The notes below the pieces were generated by a model. That model was not told the DNA's origin. It saw only the letters and a program-made list of their open reading frames with translations, and did not search any database. The translations under genes were made by a program, and so were the position numbers. 64,000 bases of DNA from Treponema bryantii NK4A124 (GTDB taxonomy: Bacteria; Spirochaetota; Spirochaetia; Treponematales; Treponemataceae), in NCBI RefSeq assembly GCF_000421345.1, contig NZ_ATWV01000001.1, positions 186,001 to 250,000 on the forward strand. The letters are read 5' to 3'. Each line of letters begins with the position of its first letter. The stretch's first letter is position 1. Below, piece after piece: positions 38,928 through 46,770 of this stretch.

Positions 38928-39000
38928 GATTGTACAAAATATAAATAACCGTAGACACGGGAAAATTGCCGTAAACGCAGGCTTTTTAAGGAGATTCGGG

Positions 39001-40185
39001 ATGAATAATTTTACATTTTATAGTCCAACTAAGTTTGTTTTTGGAAAAGATACTGAGCAGCAGGCTGGTGCACTTGTTCGTGAGTTTGGTGGCAGCAAGG
39101 TTCTTCTGCACTTTGGCGGAAAATCTGCTGAAAAGTCTGGTTTGCTTGGACGTGTGCGCGAGTCTTTGAAGGCAGCCGGCGTGGAGTTTGTTGAACTCGG
39201 TGGTGTTCACCCTAACCCGCTCGACGACCTTGTTTATGAAGGAATTGATTTATGCAAGCGTGAGGGAGTTGATTTTATTCTCGCTGTCGGTGGTGGTTCT
39301 GTAATTGATTCTGCCAAGGCTATTGCCATGGGCGTTTGCTACGACGGCGACTTCTGGGATTTTTACAGCGGAAAGGCTGCGGCTAAGGCTGCGGTGCCGG
39401 TTGGAACAGTTTTGACAATTGCGGCTGCGGGAAGCGAGGGCTCTGGCGACTCTGTAATCACTAAAAAAGACGGAATGGTAAAACGCGGTGCCAGCGGTGA
39501 ATGTATTCGTCCGAAATTTTCAATTTTGAATCCGGCATTAACACAGACTCTGCCTGCTTATCAGACAGCCTGTGGTGCAACTGATATTATGGCTCACGTT
39601 TGCGAGCGTTACTTTACAAACACAAAGAATGTAGAAACTACCGATCGTTTGTGTGAGGCAGTTTTGATGGCAATGATCCACGAAACTCCTAAAGTAATTA
39701 CTGACGCAAATGATTATGAAGCCCGCGCTAACATCATGTGGGCCGGAATGGTTGCTCACAATAACATCGTTGGTGTTGGCCGCGACCAGGACTGGAACAG
39801 CCACGGAATTGAGCATGAGCTTTCCGGTTTGTACGATTGCGCTCACGGTGCCGGTCTTGCGGTAATTATGCCTGCTTGGATGGATTTTGTTTACAAGCAC
39901 GATGTAATGCGTTTTGCTCAGTGGGCAACAAGAGTCTGGGGCTGCAAAATGGATTTTGCCGAACCGGATAGAACTGCCCGCGAGGGTATCAAGTTTTTCC
40001 GCCAGTTCCTGCACAGTATCGGAATGCCGATTAATTTTGCAGAGCTCGGTGCTAAGGAAGAAGATATTCCTACCCTCGTAAAGAAGTTTGGTTTGCCAGA
40101 AGGCGGCAGAACCGGCGGATTTGTTCAGCTGTCTTCTGATGACATTGCAGAAATCTATAAGATTGCGGCAAAGGCAAGTTTATAA
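39001..40185 (+). CDS. Iron-containing (type III) alcohol dehydrogenase, YqhD/butanol dehydrogenase type
   Basis: 394 residues from the ATG at 39001, with AAGGAG upstream; the frame is open to 38926 but that stretch is leader. Nucleotide loop AVGGGSVIDSAKAIA. The metal ligands of the family are visible: D and H in GATDIMAHVCERYF, H in GIEHELSGLYD and H in CAHGAGLAVIMPAWM. It reduces aldehydes with NADPH or NADH in fermentative or detoxifying metabolism. The gene is followed by a pair of family B repeats and then an NAD-epimerase-like gene in the same direction. Confidence 0.9.
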   Translation: MNNFTFYSPTKFVFGKDTEQQAGALVREFGGSKVLLHFGGKSAEKSGLLGRVRESLKAAGVEFVELGGVHPNPLDDLVYEGIDLCKREGVDFILAVGGGSVIDSAKAIAMGVCYDGDFWDFYSGKAAAKAAVPVGTVLTIAAAGSEGSGDSVITKKDGMVKRGASGECIRPKFSILNPALTQTLPAYQTACGATDIMAHVCERYFTNTKNVETTDRLCEAVLMAMIHETPKVITDANDYEARANIMWAGMVAHNNIVGVGRDQDWNSHGIEHELSGLYDCAHGAGLAVIMPAWMDFVYKHDVMRFAQWATRVWGCKMDFAEPDRTAREGIKFFRQFLHSIGMPINFAELGAKEEDIPTLVKKFGLPEGGRTGGFVQLSSDDIAEIYKIAAKASL

Positions 40186-40192
40186 TTATACT

Positions 40193-40252
40193 GTCATCCC
40201 GAACTTGTTTCGGGATCTATCAAAAAAGATTCTGAAACAAGTTCAGAATGAC
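40193..40252 (+). repeat. Inverted pair of family B repeats
   Basis: A forward copy (40193-40218, GTCATCCCGAACTTG) and a reverse copy (40228-40252, ending CAGAATGAC) are nine bases apart, after the alcohol dehydrogenase gene. The ATG inside the reverse copy opens a spurious upstream extension of the next gene. Confidence 0.75.
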
Positions 40253-40265
40253 AAATGGAGATTTT

Positions 40266-41264
40266 ATGAAAGCATTATTTATCGGCGGAACCGGCACAAT
40301 CAGCATGGCAATTTCAAAGCTGCTGCTGAAAAAAGGCTGGGAGCTCTACCTTATTAATAGAGGAAACCGCAATAATGACCCGCGTCTCAAGGGCGCACAT
40401 TTTATTACTGTTGATATAAATGATGAGGCGGCCGCAAGCGCAAAGCTCGCCGGCATGACCTTTGACGTTGCCTGCGACTTTATCGGCTTTGTTCCGCAGC
40501 AGCTGGAACGAGATTACCGTCTGCTTAAGGGCAAGGTTTGCCAGTTTATGTATATCAGCTCTGCCTCGGCATACCAGAAGCCGTGTAGCAACTATATCAT
40601 CAGCGAAAAAACTCCGCTTGCAAATCCTTACTGGGAATACTCCCGCAATAAGATTGACTGCGAAGATTATCTGATGAAACTTTACCGAGAGGAGAACTTC
40701 CCTGTTACAATTATCCGCCCAAGTCATACTTATGATGAGAGGTCGGTGCCATTGGGAGTTCACGGCGACAAGGGAAGCTGGCAGGTTGTAAAGAGAATTA
40801 AGGAAGGAAAGCCTGTGATTATTCACGGGGACGGAACTTCCCTCTGGACTATTACACACAACTCTGATTTTGCAAAAGGCTTTGTCGGTCTTATGGGAAA
40901 CATTCATGCAATCGGCGAAGCGGTTCAGATTATGAGCGATGAAAGCCTAACCTGGAATCAGATTTACCAGTGTATTGCGGCAGCGCTTGGCGTTGAGCTT
41001 AAGCCGGTGTATGTCTCATCAGCTTACCTTGCTGCTCATTCAAATTATGACTTCACAGGAAGTTTGATTGGAGATAAAGCAAACTCAGTTGTTTTTGACT
41101 GCAGTAAGTTGAAGAGCCTGGTACCGGATTTTGTCGCAACAAAGCGTGCTGATCAGGGAATCAGAGAGACAATAGAATACGTTCTCGCCCACCCCGAATG
41201 CCAGGTAGAAGACCCGGATTTTGACAAGTGGTGCGATGAGATAATCTGTAAAGCCGGTAGTTGA
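40266..41264 (+). CDS. NAD-dependent epimerase/dehydratase family protein
   Basis: 332 residues from the ATG at 40266 (GGAG upstream). It begins with the Rossmann motif MKALFIGGTGTISMAISKLL, an atypical SDR of the extended kind. The catalytic region shows YISSASAYQ and YWEYSRNKIDCEDYL, where the usual YxxxK reads Y-S-R-N-K. The C-terminal half (GDGTSLWTITHNSDFAKGFVGLMGN) resembles the chloroplast-RNA-binding CSP41/isoflavone-reductase-like branch. The substrate is unknown. Its last codon pair and TGA stop (Gly-Ser-stop) come from a family A repeat. Confidence 0.85.
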   Translation: MKALFIGGTGTISMAISKLLLKKGWELYLINRGNRNNDPRLKGAHFITVDINDEAAASAKLAGMTFDVACDFIGFVPQQLERDYRLLKGKVCQFMYISSASAYQKPCSNYIISEKTPLANPYWEYSRNKIDCEDYLMKLYREENFPVTIIRPSHTYDERSVPLGVHGDKGSWQVVKRIKEGKPVIIHGDGTSLWTITHNSDFAKGFVGLMGNIHAIGEAVQIMSDESLTWNQIYQCIAAALGVELKPVYVSSAYLAAHSNYDFTGSLIGDKANSVVFDCSKLKSLVPDFVATKRADQGIRETIEYVLAHPECQVEDPDFDKWCDEIICKAGS

Positions 41265-41291
41265 GTAGCCCGCAGGGCGTATCGAAACCAC
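41256..41291 (+). repeat. Family A repeat forming the end of the epimerase gene
   Basis: GGTAGTTGAGTAGCCCGCAG...ATCGAAACCAC. Its fourth to ninth bases give the last Ser codon and the TGA stop of the upstream gene. It also separates this gene from the convergent hslU. Confidence 0.8.
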
Positions 41292-41297
41292 TTTCTT

Positions 41298-42833
41298 CTA
41301 GAGAATGTATCTGCTCAAATCCTGATTCTGGCTGATGCCTTCGAGCTTTTCGTCAACGTAGGCGGCATCAATCTTGATTGTTTCGCCCTTGTGTTCGTCT
41401 GCTTCAAAGTTGATGTCAGCAAGAACCTTTTCCATGATTGTGTGCAGACGGCGGGCTCCGATATTTTCAGCGCTGGCATTTACCTCTTCTGCAACTGTAC
41501 TCATGCGGTCCAGGGCGTCCTCTGTGATGTCGAGCTTTACACCTTCTGTTTCAAGCAGTGATGTATACTGCATAATCAGACTGTTCTTTGGCTCGCTGAG
41601 AATGCGTTTAAAATCATCCTTGTGAAGGGAATCAAGCTCAACACGAAGCGGGAAACGGCCCTGAAGTTCCGGAATCAAATCACTAGGAGCGGCAACACTG
41701 AAAGCACCGGCCGCAATAAAAAGAATGTGAGTTGTATCAACCACACCGAACTTTGTATTTACGTTGCTGCCTTCTACAATCGGAAGAATATCGCGCTGAA
41801 CACCTTCGCGGCTCACATCCTGTCCGTGGCTTTCACCGTGAACGGCAATCTTATCAATTTCATCAATAAAGATAATTCCGCTCTGCTCTACACGCTTCTT
41901 TGCTTCGTCGGCAACCTTGTCGTGATCTACCATATTGTCCAGAACTTCTTCGGTAAGAATCTTACGGGCTTCCTTTACAGTGATGTTGCGCTTTTTACCG
42001 CGGCCCTGGCCGTTCATCATATTTAAGATTCCCTGCATACTGTTCTGAAGGTCGTCTATACTGCCACCGGCAATGATTTCCATGTTAGGCATTCCCTGAG
42101 GGCGGTGAACAACCATTTCAACCTCGCGGTCTTCCAGCTTGCCTTCGCGAAGCATCTGGCGGAACTTTTCGCGGGTATGATTTTCGCGTTCTTTTTCTGC
42201 GGCATCTTCGTCGGCCTTCTGCTGTTCTGCAGCGGCCTGATTTGCCTGATTCAAAGCCTCCTGCATATCAGCAGCAACCTTGTTCAAATCAATTGTAATT
42301 TCATTAGGATTAGGCTGAGTCAAAAATCCCAGAGGTTTGATTTCCATCTTGCCGTCTGAGCCGCTGTCGCTCTTTGACTTCTTGTCGTCTTTTTTGTCAG
42401 TTCCAGGAAGCAGGAGGTCCAGAAGCTTTTCTTCAACAACGCTGACAGACTTCTCGCGCAGCTGCTCTTCCATCTCGGCCTTTACGTCATTGTAGCCTAC
42501 AGCCATAAGGTCGCGGATCATGCTTTCTACGTCGCGGCCAACGTAGCCGACCTCGGTATATTTTGTAGCTTCAACCTTGAGGAAAGGAGCACCGCAGAGC
42601 TTTGCAAGACGGCGGGCAATTTCAGTTTTACCACAACCTGTTGGTCCAATCATCAAAATATTTTTTGGAGCAACTTCATCGCGGATTTCTTCCGGCAGCT
42701 TAAGACGGCGGAAGCGGTTACGAAGTGCAACTGCAACGGCACGCTTTGCCTTTTCCTGTCCGATGATATATGAGTCCAGTCTCTCTACAATCTGTTTTGG
42801 TGTAAGTTCTGTTTTGTTTTCGATTTGTTCCAT
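41298..42833 (-). CDS. hslU: HslU, ATPase of the HslUV (ClpYQ) protease
   Basis: 511 residues from the ATG at 42833 (AAGGAAA upstream). It begins MEQIENKTELTPKQIVERLDSYIIGQEKAKRAVAVAL and has Walker A GPTGCGKTEIARRLAK, the pore loop region TEVGYVGRDVESMIRDL, Walker B IIFIDEIDKIA and the C-terminal ILSEPKNSLIMQY and LSRYIL. The intermediate domain is long and includes a Gln/Ala/Glu-rich stretch and SDSGSDGK. HslU unfolds proteins and feeds them into HslV. hslV is directly upstream across 116 bp. Confidence 0.96.
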   Translation of the reverse strand: MEQIENKTELTPKQIVERLDSYIIGQEKAKRAVAVALRNRFRRLKLPEEIRDEVAPKNILMIGPTGCGKTEIARRLAKLCGAPFLKVEATKYTEVGYVGRDVESMIRDLMAVGYNDVKAEMEEQLREKSVSVVEEKLLDLLLPGTDKKDDKKSKSDSGSDGKMEIKPLGFLTQPNPNEITIDLNKVAADMQEALNQANQAAAEQQKADEDAAEKERENHTREKFRQMLREGKLEDREVEMVVHRPQGMPNMEIIAGGSIDDLQNSMQGILNMMNGQGRGKKRNITVKEARKILTEEVLDNMVDHDKVADEAKKRVEQSGIIFIDEIDKIAVHGESHGQDVSREGVQRDILPIVEGSNVNTKFGVVDTTHILFIAAGAFSVAAPSDLIPELQGRFPLRVELDSLHKDDFKRILSEPKNSLIMQYTSLLETEGVKLDITEDALDRMSTVAEEVNASAENIGARRLHTIMEKVLADINFEADEHKGETIKIDAAYVDEKLEGISQNQDLSRYIL

Positions 42834-42869
42834 AAAAGTAATTTCCTTTTCAGCCCGCGACAAATGCGG

Positions 42870-42948
42870 GGGCGTTACGGGGGCTGGCCCCCGTTAGAAG
42901 GGGTAGCGAGCAACGCAGTGCGAGCGAGGGGGAGACTTCCCCCACCTT
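42870..42948 (-). repeat. GC-rich hairpins between hslV and hslU
   Basis: Contains ACGGGGGC-tg-GCCCCCGT, a perfect stem, then AGCGAGCAACGCAGTGCGAG and GGGGGAGACTTCCCCC. The composition differs strongly from the genes around it. It may weaken read-through from hslV into hslU. Confidence 0.6.
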
Positions 42949-42949
42949 G

Positions 42950-43495
42950 CTACTCAAGCGTCTCAACAGTCAAATTCTGATTTGTGTAAATACAGATGCT
43001 GCCGGCAATTTTAAGCGAACGTTCGGCTATTTCCTTAGCGCTCAAATCCGAAGAATCAAGATAAGCAAGGGCCGCAGAATAAGCGTAATTTCCGCCGCTG
43101 CCGATTGCAATCGCGTCGTGCTCAGGCTCAATAACGTTACCATCGCCGCTAATCAAAAGAATCTGTTTTTTGTCGGCAACAAGGAGCATAGCCTCGAGCT
43201 TCTGCAGAGTGCGGTCTGTACGCCAGGCCTTGGCAAGCTCAACAGCCGAGCGCATGATATCGCCGTTATATTCCTTCACCTTGGCTTCAAAGCGGTCAAG
43301 CAGAGTAAAAGCGTCTGCCACAGAGCCCGCAAAGCCGGTGAGAATCTTTCCGTCATAAATTTTCCGAACCTTGCGAGAGTTTCCCTTACAAACAGTCTCG
43401 CCCAAAGTACACTGGCCATCGCCAGCCATAGCAACCTGCCCGTTTCTGCGGACAGCAAGAATAGTCGTACTTCTGATTTTTGTTTTATTTCCCAT
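42950..43495 (-). CDS. hslV: HslV, peptidase of the HslUV (ClpYQ) protease
   Basis: 181 residues, the usual length. The catalytic threonines are in [14 protein letters not shown], where a short propeptide of about 9 residues precedes the TTI active site. Other marks are [58 protein letters not shown]. It forms the double-ring proteolytic core. The order xerC-hslV-hslU is the same as codV-clpQ-clpY in Bacillus. Confidence 0.96.
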   Translation of the reverse strand: MGNKTKIRSTTILAVRRNGQVAMAGDGQCTLGETVCKGNSRKVRKIYDGKILTGFAGSVADAFTLLDRFEAKVKEYNGDIMRSAVELAKAWRTDRTLQKLEAMLLVADKKQILLISGDGNVIEPEHDAIAIGSGGNYAYSAALAYLDSSDLSAKEIAERSLKIAGSICIYTNQNLTVETLE

Positions 43496-43564
43496 AAGTT
43501 AAAATATAATGATTTAGACGTCAAAGGGCAAATAAAAAATAGTTAGAAAAAATATTTGAATATT

Positions 43565-43735
43565 CCGGGCGTTCCCCGCCGGCTCCACTTCGTTCCGCCG
43601 CCGGGTCGGGCGTTCCGCCATTCCGCTGACGCTCCAGCCTCTTCCCTCGTCGCTCACTTCGTTCGCTCCTCAGTCCAGTGGCCCTTCGCAGCCTGCGGCT
43701 GCTCGGTGGCTCCATGCCCTAACGCAGCAGTTCAT
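43565..43735 (+). repeat. Family D GC-rich intergenic repeat
   Basis: Begins near GGCGTTCCCCGCCGGCTCCA and contains CTCACTTCGTTCGCTCC and GCAGCCTGCGGCTGCTC, with several small inverted repeats. It shares blocks with 19391-19514. It forms the first part of the 615-bp non-coding gap 43496-44110. Confidence 0.6.
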
Positions 43736-43776
43736 ATAACATTTATCGTGTAAAACAGATTATTTTTTCGCGAAAG

Positions 43777-44057
43777 TTCCGTCAAAAACTTGGATTATGC
43801 GATTTTTGCCGGATCCATTCTGTGATTTTTCTTTGTATATCCGGCGTTTCTTCCGTCAAATCTCTGCAAAAGCAAGTTTTTGACGGAAATAAATAAAGTT
43901 TTTTGGCTTTAATTCCTGTAAATCTTAATAAAATCACTGAAGACATTCCGTCAAAACAAACATACAAAGCATTTTTGACGGAACTTTCATATTCTCAGAC
44001 TTCATCTTTCAGTATTTTATTCCATCAAAACTGGTCATATCCTTTGTTTTGACGGAA
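43777..44057. repeat. Array of four 38-bp inverted-repeat units (TTCCGTCAAAA-N16-TTTTGACGGAA)
   Basis: Four units of exactly 38 bp lie at 43777-43814, 43851-43888, 43946-43983 and 44020-44057. Each has an 11-bp left arm TTCCGTCAAAA (TTCCATCAAAA in the last, TTCCGTCAAAT in the second) and a right arm TTTTGACGGAA (degenerate TTTTGCCGGAT in the first), around 16 variable bases. Start-to-start distances are 74, 95 and 74 bp. A further TTCCATCAA lies at 44083. The region is AT-rich, has no gene, and ends 53 bp from the 3' end of xerC. The purpose is unknown: protein-binding sites, recombination sites or RNA hairpins are possible. Confidence 0.8.
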
Positions 44058-44110
44058 AATTCCAATTGAAATACAGACTTCTTTCCATCAACTAAGGAAA
44101 GCCTACACAC

Positions 44111-45010
44111 TTACGAATGCGGATGTGCCTTATTGTAAGTTTCAATTAATTTTTCAGTTGTTATGTGAGTATAGCGCTGAGTTGTGCTGATTGAACTGTG
44201 CCCCAGCATCTCCTGAACCATGCGCACATCCGCCCCATTCCCCAGCATAGTTGTAGCAAAAGTGTGGCGGAAGGCATGCGGATTAATATGATGATTTGTT
44301 CCTTCCACGCCGGAATAGCGGTTCAAAATGTAGCGCAGCCCACCGGTCGTAAGCGCACCACCCTTCTGATTAATAAACAATTCCCGCGGCGCCGGCTCCA
44401 CCTTATTTTCCGCCAGCACCTTTTTCCTGTCCGCAAGATATTCAGCAAGCGCCTTTCTGGCCTCAAGGTCAAAATACACCTTACGCTGCTTATTGCCCTT
44501 TCCGGTAACAATAGCCGAGCGGCCGCCATCCATAAAATCACTAAGTTTCAATCCAACAATTTCGCTGGCACGACAGCCCGAAGAATAAAGCATAAGAAAA
44601 AGCGCATGGTCGCGGCTGGCCCACAAAAGCTCATCCTTTACAGGCTCAGCGCAAAGTTCGTTCACCTCATTTGTCGTCATAAAGTTAGGCATGCGCTTAG
44701 GCAGCTTCACAGTCTTCATTTCCAGAGCCGGATTTTTTTCAATATAACCAATCTTCTTTGCATAGGCAAAAAGAGTTCTCACCGCCGCAATAAAACGGTT
44801 GACAGTAGCCGCCGACTTTTTCTGCTTAGAAAGCTGCCCTATGCAAAGCATAAGATTTTCGCGGGTAATTGACTTTACTTCCAGAGTCGGAGTCAGAAAC
44901 TCCTGCAGCAAAGACAGGTCATTGCCATAGCCCTTCACAGTATTGTCAGAAAGCCCCCTAACCGCCCCAAGATACAAAAGAAATTCATCTGTCAGCTCGT
45001 GTAAAGTCAT
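44111..45010 (-). CDS. xerC: Tyrosine recombinase XerC
   Basis: 299 residues. N-terminal SAM-like DNA-binding domain (ELTDEFLLYLGAVRGLSDNTVKGYGNDL), then the catalytic domain with R in SSGCRASEIVGL, K in VTGKGNKQRKV, H-x-x-R in HAFRHTFATTML, H in LGHSSIST and the nucleophile Y in TQRYTHI. With XerD it resolves chromosome dimers at dif. It lies upstream of hslV as codV does in Bacillus. The long non-coding gap with a hairpin array separates it from hslV. Confidence 0.9.
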   Translation of the reverse strand: MTLHELTDEFLLYLGAVRGLSDNTVKGYGNDLSLLQEFLTPTLEVKSITRENLMLCIGQLSKQKKSAATVNRFIAAVRTLFAYAKKIGYIEKNPALEMKTVKLPKRMPNFMTTNEVNELCAEPVKDELLWASRDHALFLMLYSSGCRASEIVGLKLSDFMDGGRSAIVTGKGNKQRKVYFDLEARKALAEYLADRKKVLAENKVEPAPRELFINQKGGALTTGGLRYILNRYSGVEGTNHHINPHAFRHTFATTMLGNGADVRMVQEMLGHSSISTTQRYTHITTEKLIETYNKAHPHS

Positions 45011-45049
45011 ACTATGATTATCGGCAGAAATTGCGACAAACGGCAGTTA

Positions 45050-45469
45050 TTACACTTTTTCCACATCCGCGCAGGCAATTACGTTGATGCCGGTTCCAAG
45101 CAGGTCGTACAAAAGAATGTCGCCACGCTTTACCGGGGCCTTGCAGCTGGCACGGCGTACAACTTCCATGCATTGGAGCAGGCTTGTCTTAGGCACTTCG
45201 CCCGCGGTTTTTACTGGCACAACCGGCAAGTCTCCGCCCTCGACTTTTATTGTCGTAGTGAGTGTACGAGTCGGGTTCTGCAGTTCCTTGGCGGCATACT
45301 GTTCGCCGCGTTTGCAGCCGTTGTCTTTTACGGAAAGAACTTTTTTGTGGCCGCCTGCGTCAGTTTCAACTTCTACTTCCATAGAACAGCCCATAGGGCA
45401 GATTATACAGGTAAGAGGGATTTTTTCGCGGCGGATTTCGCCTGATGTCTGATTTGTATTTTCCATCAT
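45050..45469 (-). CDS. DUF1667 protein of the glycerol-3-phosphate oxidation cluster
   Basis: 139 residues. It carries LTCIICPMGCSMEVEV, a C-x2-C-x3-C cluster, a fourth Cys in NGCKRGEQYAAKE, and the family segments PTRTLTTTIKVEGG and LPVVPVKTAGEVPK. This is DUF1667, known as a small partner of GlpA-like and FAD/NAD-linked oxidoreductases. It probably carries an iron-sulfur centre or zinc; this is inferred from the cysteines. ATGA overlaps the stop of the upstream oxidoreductase; AGGAGG precedes the start. Confidence 0.85.
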   Translation of the reverse strand: MMENTNQTSGEIRREKIPLTCIICPMGCSMEVEVETDAGGHKKVLSVKDNGCKRGEQYAAKELQNPTRTLTTTIKVEGGDLPVVPVKTAGEVPKTSLLQCMEVVRRASCKAPVKRGDILLYDLLGTGINVIACADVEKV

Positions 45470-46758
45470 TCTGCTACCTCCTGTGGAAGCTGGATTGAAA
45501 CAGTGATGTCGCCACCGGCGCTTTCTATCTGATTAGGGGCAAGTTCAATCACCTGCATTTCGCCCGGACGAACAACTTTTTTTCTGATTGATTTCAACAC
45601 TTCATTGCCGCTCGAAACTTCCACGTAAACATCCTTATAAACATCTGTTACGCGGAACATAATAGACACATTTCCATCCTGCTCGCGAGACTCAATATAC
45701 TGAGGCACTGTGTAGCGTACGCGGTTTCCAGGGCGAAGGATTATTTTTTCTCCGCTCGCAGTGATTTTTCCCTGAACGTATTTTGCAGCATTTTCTCCGG
45801 CGCGAAGACTTTCTGCAGTTACAAAGTCTACCAGGTCGTGAACATGAACTGTATTTCCGCAGGCAAAAATACCCGGTACAGAAGACTGCATATGCTCATT
45901 TACAACAGGGCCGCTGGTTGCAGAATCAATTGCAATTTTACAGCCGCTTGCAATTTCGTTCTCTGGAATAAGACCAACAGAAAGCAGCAGAGTATCGCAT
46001 TCAATAAACTCTTCGGTTCCGGGAATCGGCTTACGGTTAGTGTCCACTGCCGCAACAGTAACTCCCTCTACCCGCTCCTTTCCGTGAATCTTTACAATCG
46101 TGTGGCTGAACTTCAATGGAATATTAAAGTTTTCAACACACTGAACAATATTTCGTCGCAGGCCCGAACTGAAAGGCATAACCTCGCAGACAAGCTTAAC
46201 CTCGGCACCTTCCAAGGTCAGACGGCGGGCCATAATCAGTCCGATATCACCGGAGCCAAGAATTACAACCTTGCGGCCGGGCATATAACCGTCTATGTTT
46301 ACAAAGCGCTGAGCCGCACCCGCAGTAAAAATACCTGCAGGACGTGTTCCTGGAATAATCAAGGCACCGCGGGTTCTTTCACGACAACCGGTAGCCAGCA
46401 CAACAGCCTTAGCCTTAATGTGCATAAGGCCGTCCACAGTGTTGATTGCGGTAACAGTATGTCCCTGCCCCTCAGAACTTTCCTTTTCAACCTCAAGCAC
46501 CATGGTGTCAGTTTTATATTCAATTCCAAGCTGATTTACTTCATCAGAAAAGCGGGCCGCATATTCAGGACCAGTCAGTTCTTCACCAAAATAGTGAAGT
46601 CCAAAACCGTTATGAATACACTGCAAGAGGATTCCGCCAATTCTCGTATCACGCTCTAAAATCAGAATGCTGTCACTTCCAGCTTTTTTTGCCGCAATTG
46701 CCGCCGCCATTCCGGCAGGGCCGCCGCCTATTACAACAATGTCATATTTCAGTTCCAT
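45466..46758 (-). CDS. FAD/NAD(P)-linked oxidoreductase of the glycerol cluster
   Basis: 430 residues. N-terminal FAD site VVIGGGPAGMAAAIAAKKAG, second nucleotide site KVVILGSGDIGLIMARRL, and the FAD signature GIFACGNTVHVHDLVD near the C-terminus. The CQ-type redox disulfide of thioredoxin reductases is not present; GGILLQCIHNGFGL is found instead, as in the DUF1667-linked oxidoreductases. I infer that it passes electrons from the GlpA-like enzyme to NAD or a quinone-like acceptor. The order GlpK, GlpA-like, this gene, DUF1667 forms one operon with 12-bp and 4-bp-overlap junctions. Confidence 0.85.
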   Translation of the reverse strand: MELKYDIVVIGGGPAGMAAAIAAKKAGSDSILILERDTRIGGILLQCIHNGFGLHYFGEELTGPEYAARFSDEVNQLGIEYKTDTMVLEVEKESSEGQGHTVTAINTVDGLMHIKAKAVVLATGCRERTRGALIIPGTRPAGIFTAGAAQRFVNIDGYMPGRKVVILGSGDIGLIMARRLTLEGAEVKLVCEVMPFSSGLRRNIVQCVENFNIPLKFSHTIVKIHGKERVEGVTVAAVDTNRKPIPGTEEFIECDTLLLSVGLIPENEIASGCKIAIDSATSGPVVNEHMQSSVPGIFACGNTVHVHDLVDFVTAESLRAGENAAKYVQGKITASGEKIILRPGNRVRYTVPQYIESREQDGNVSIMFRVTDVYKDVYVEVSSGNEVLKSIRKKVVRPGEMQVIELAPNQIESAGGDITVSIQLPQEVAE

Positions 46759-46770
46759 ACTCTGCCCTCC

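Noticed and set aside
40248-40265. Upstream ATG of the epimerase gene
   Set aside because: It lies in the family B repeat without a ribosome site; the ATG at 40266 follows GGAG.
43777-44057. The repeat array as a CRISPR array
   Set aside because: The units are inverted repeats with variable centres and unequal spacers (36, 57, 36 bp), only four exist, and no cas gene is near.
44790-44806. Another GTTGACAG match near 44.8 kb
   Set aside because: It lies inside the xerC coding sequence and lacks the CCCTAT box at the right distance.
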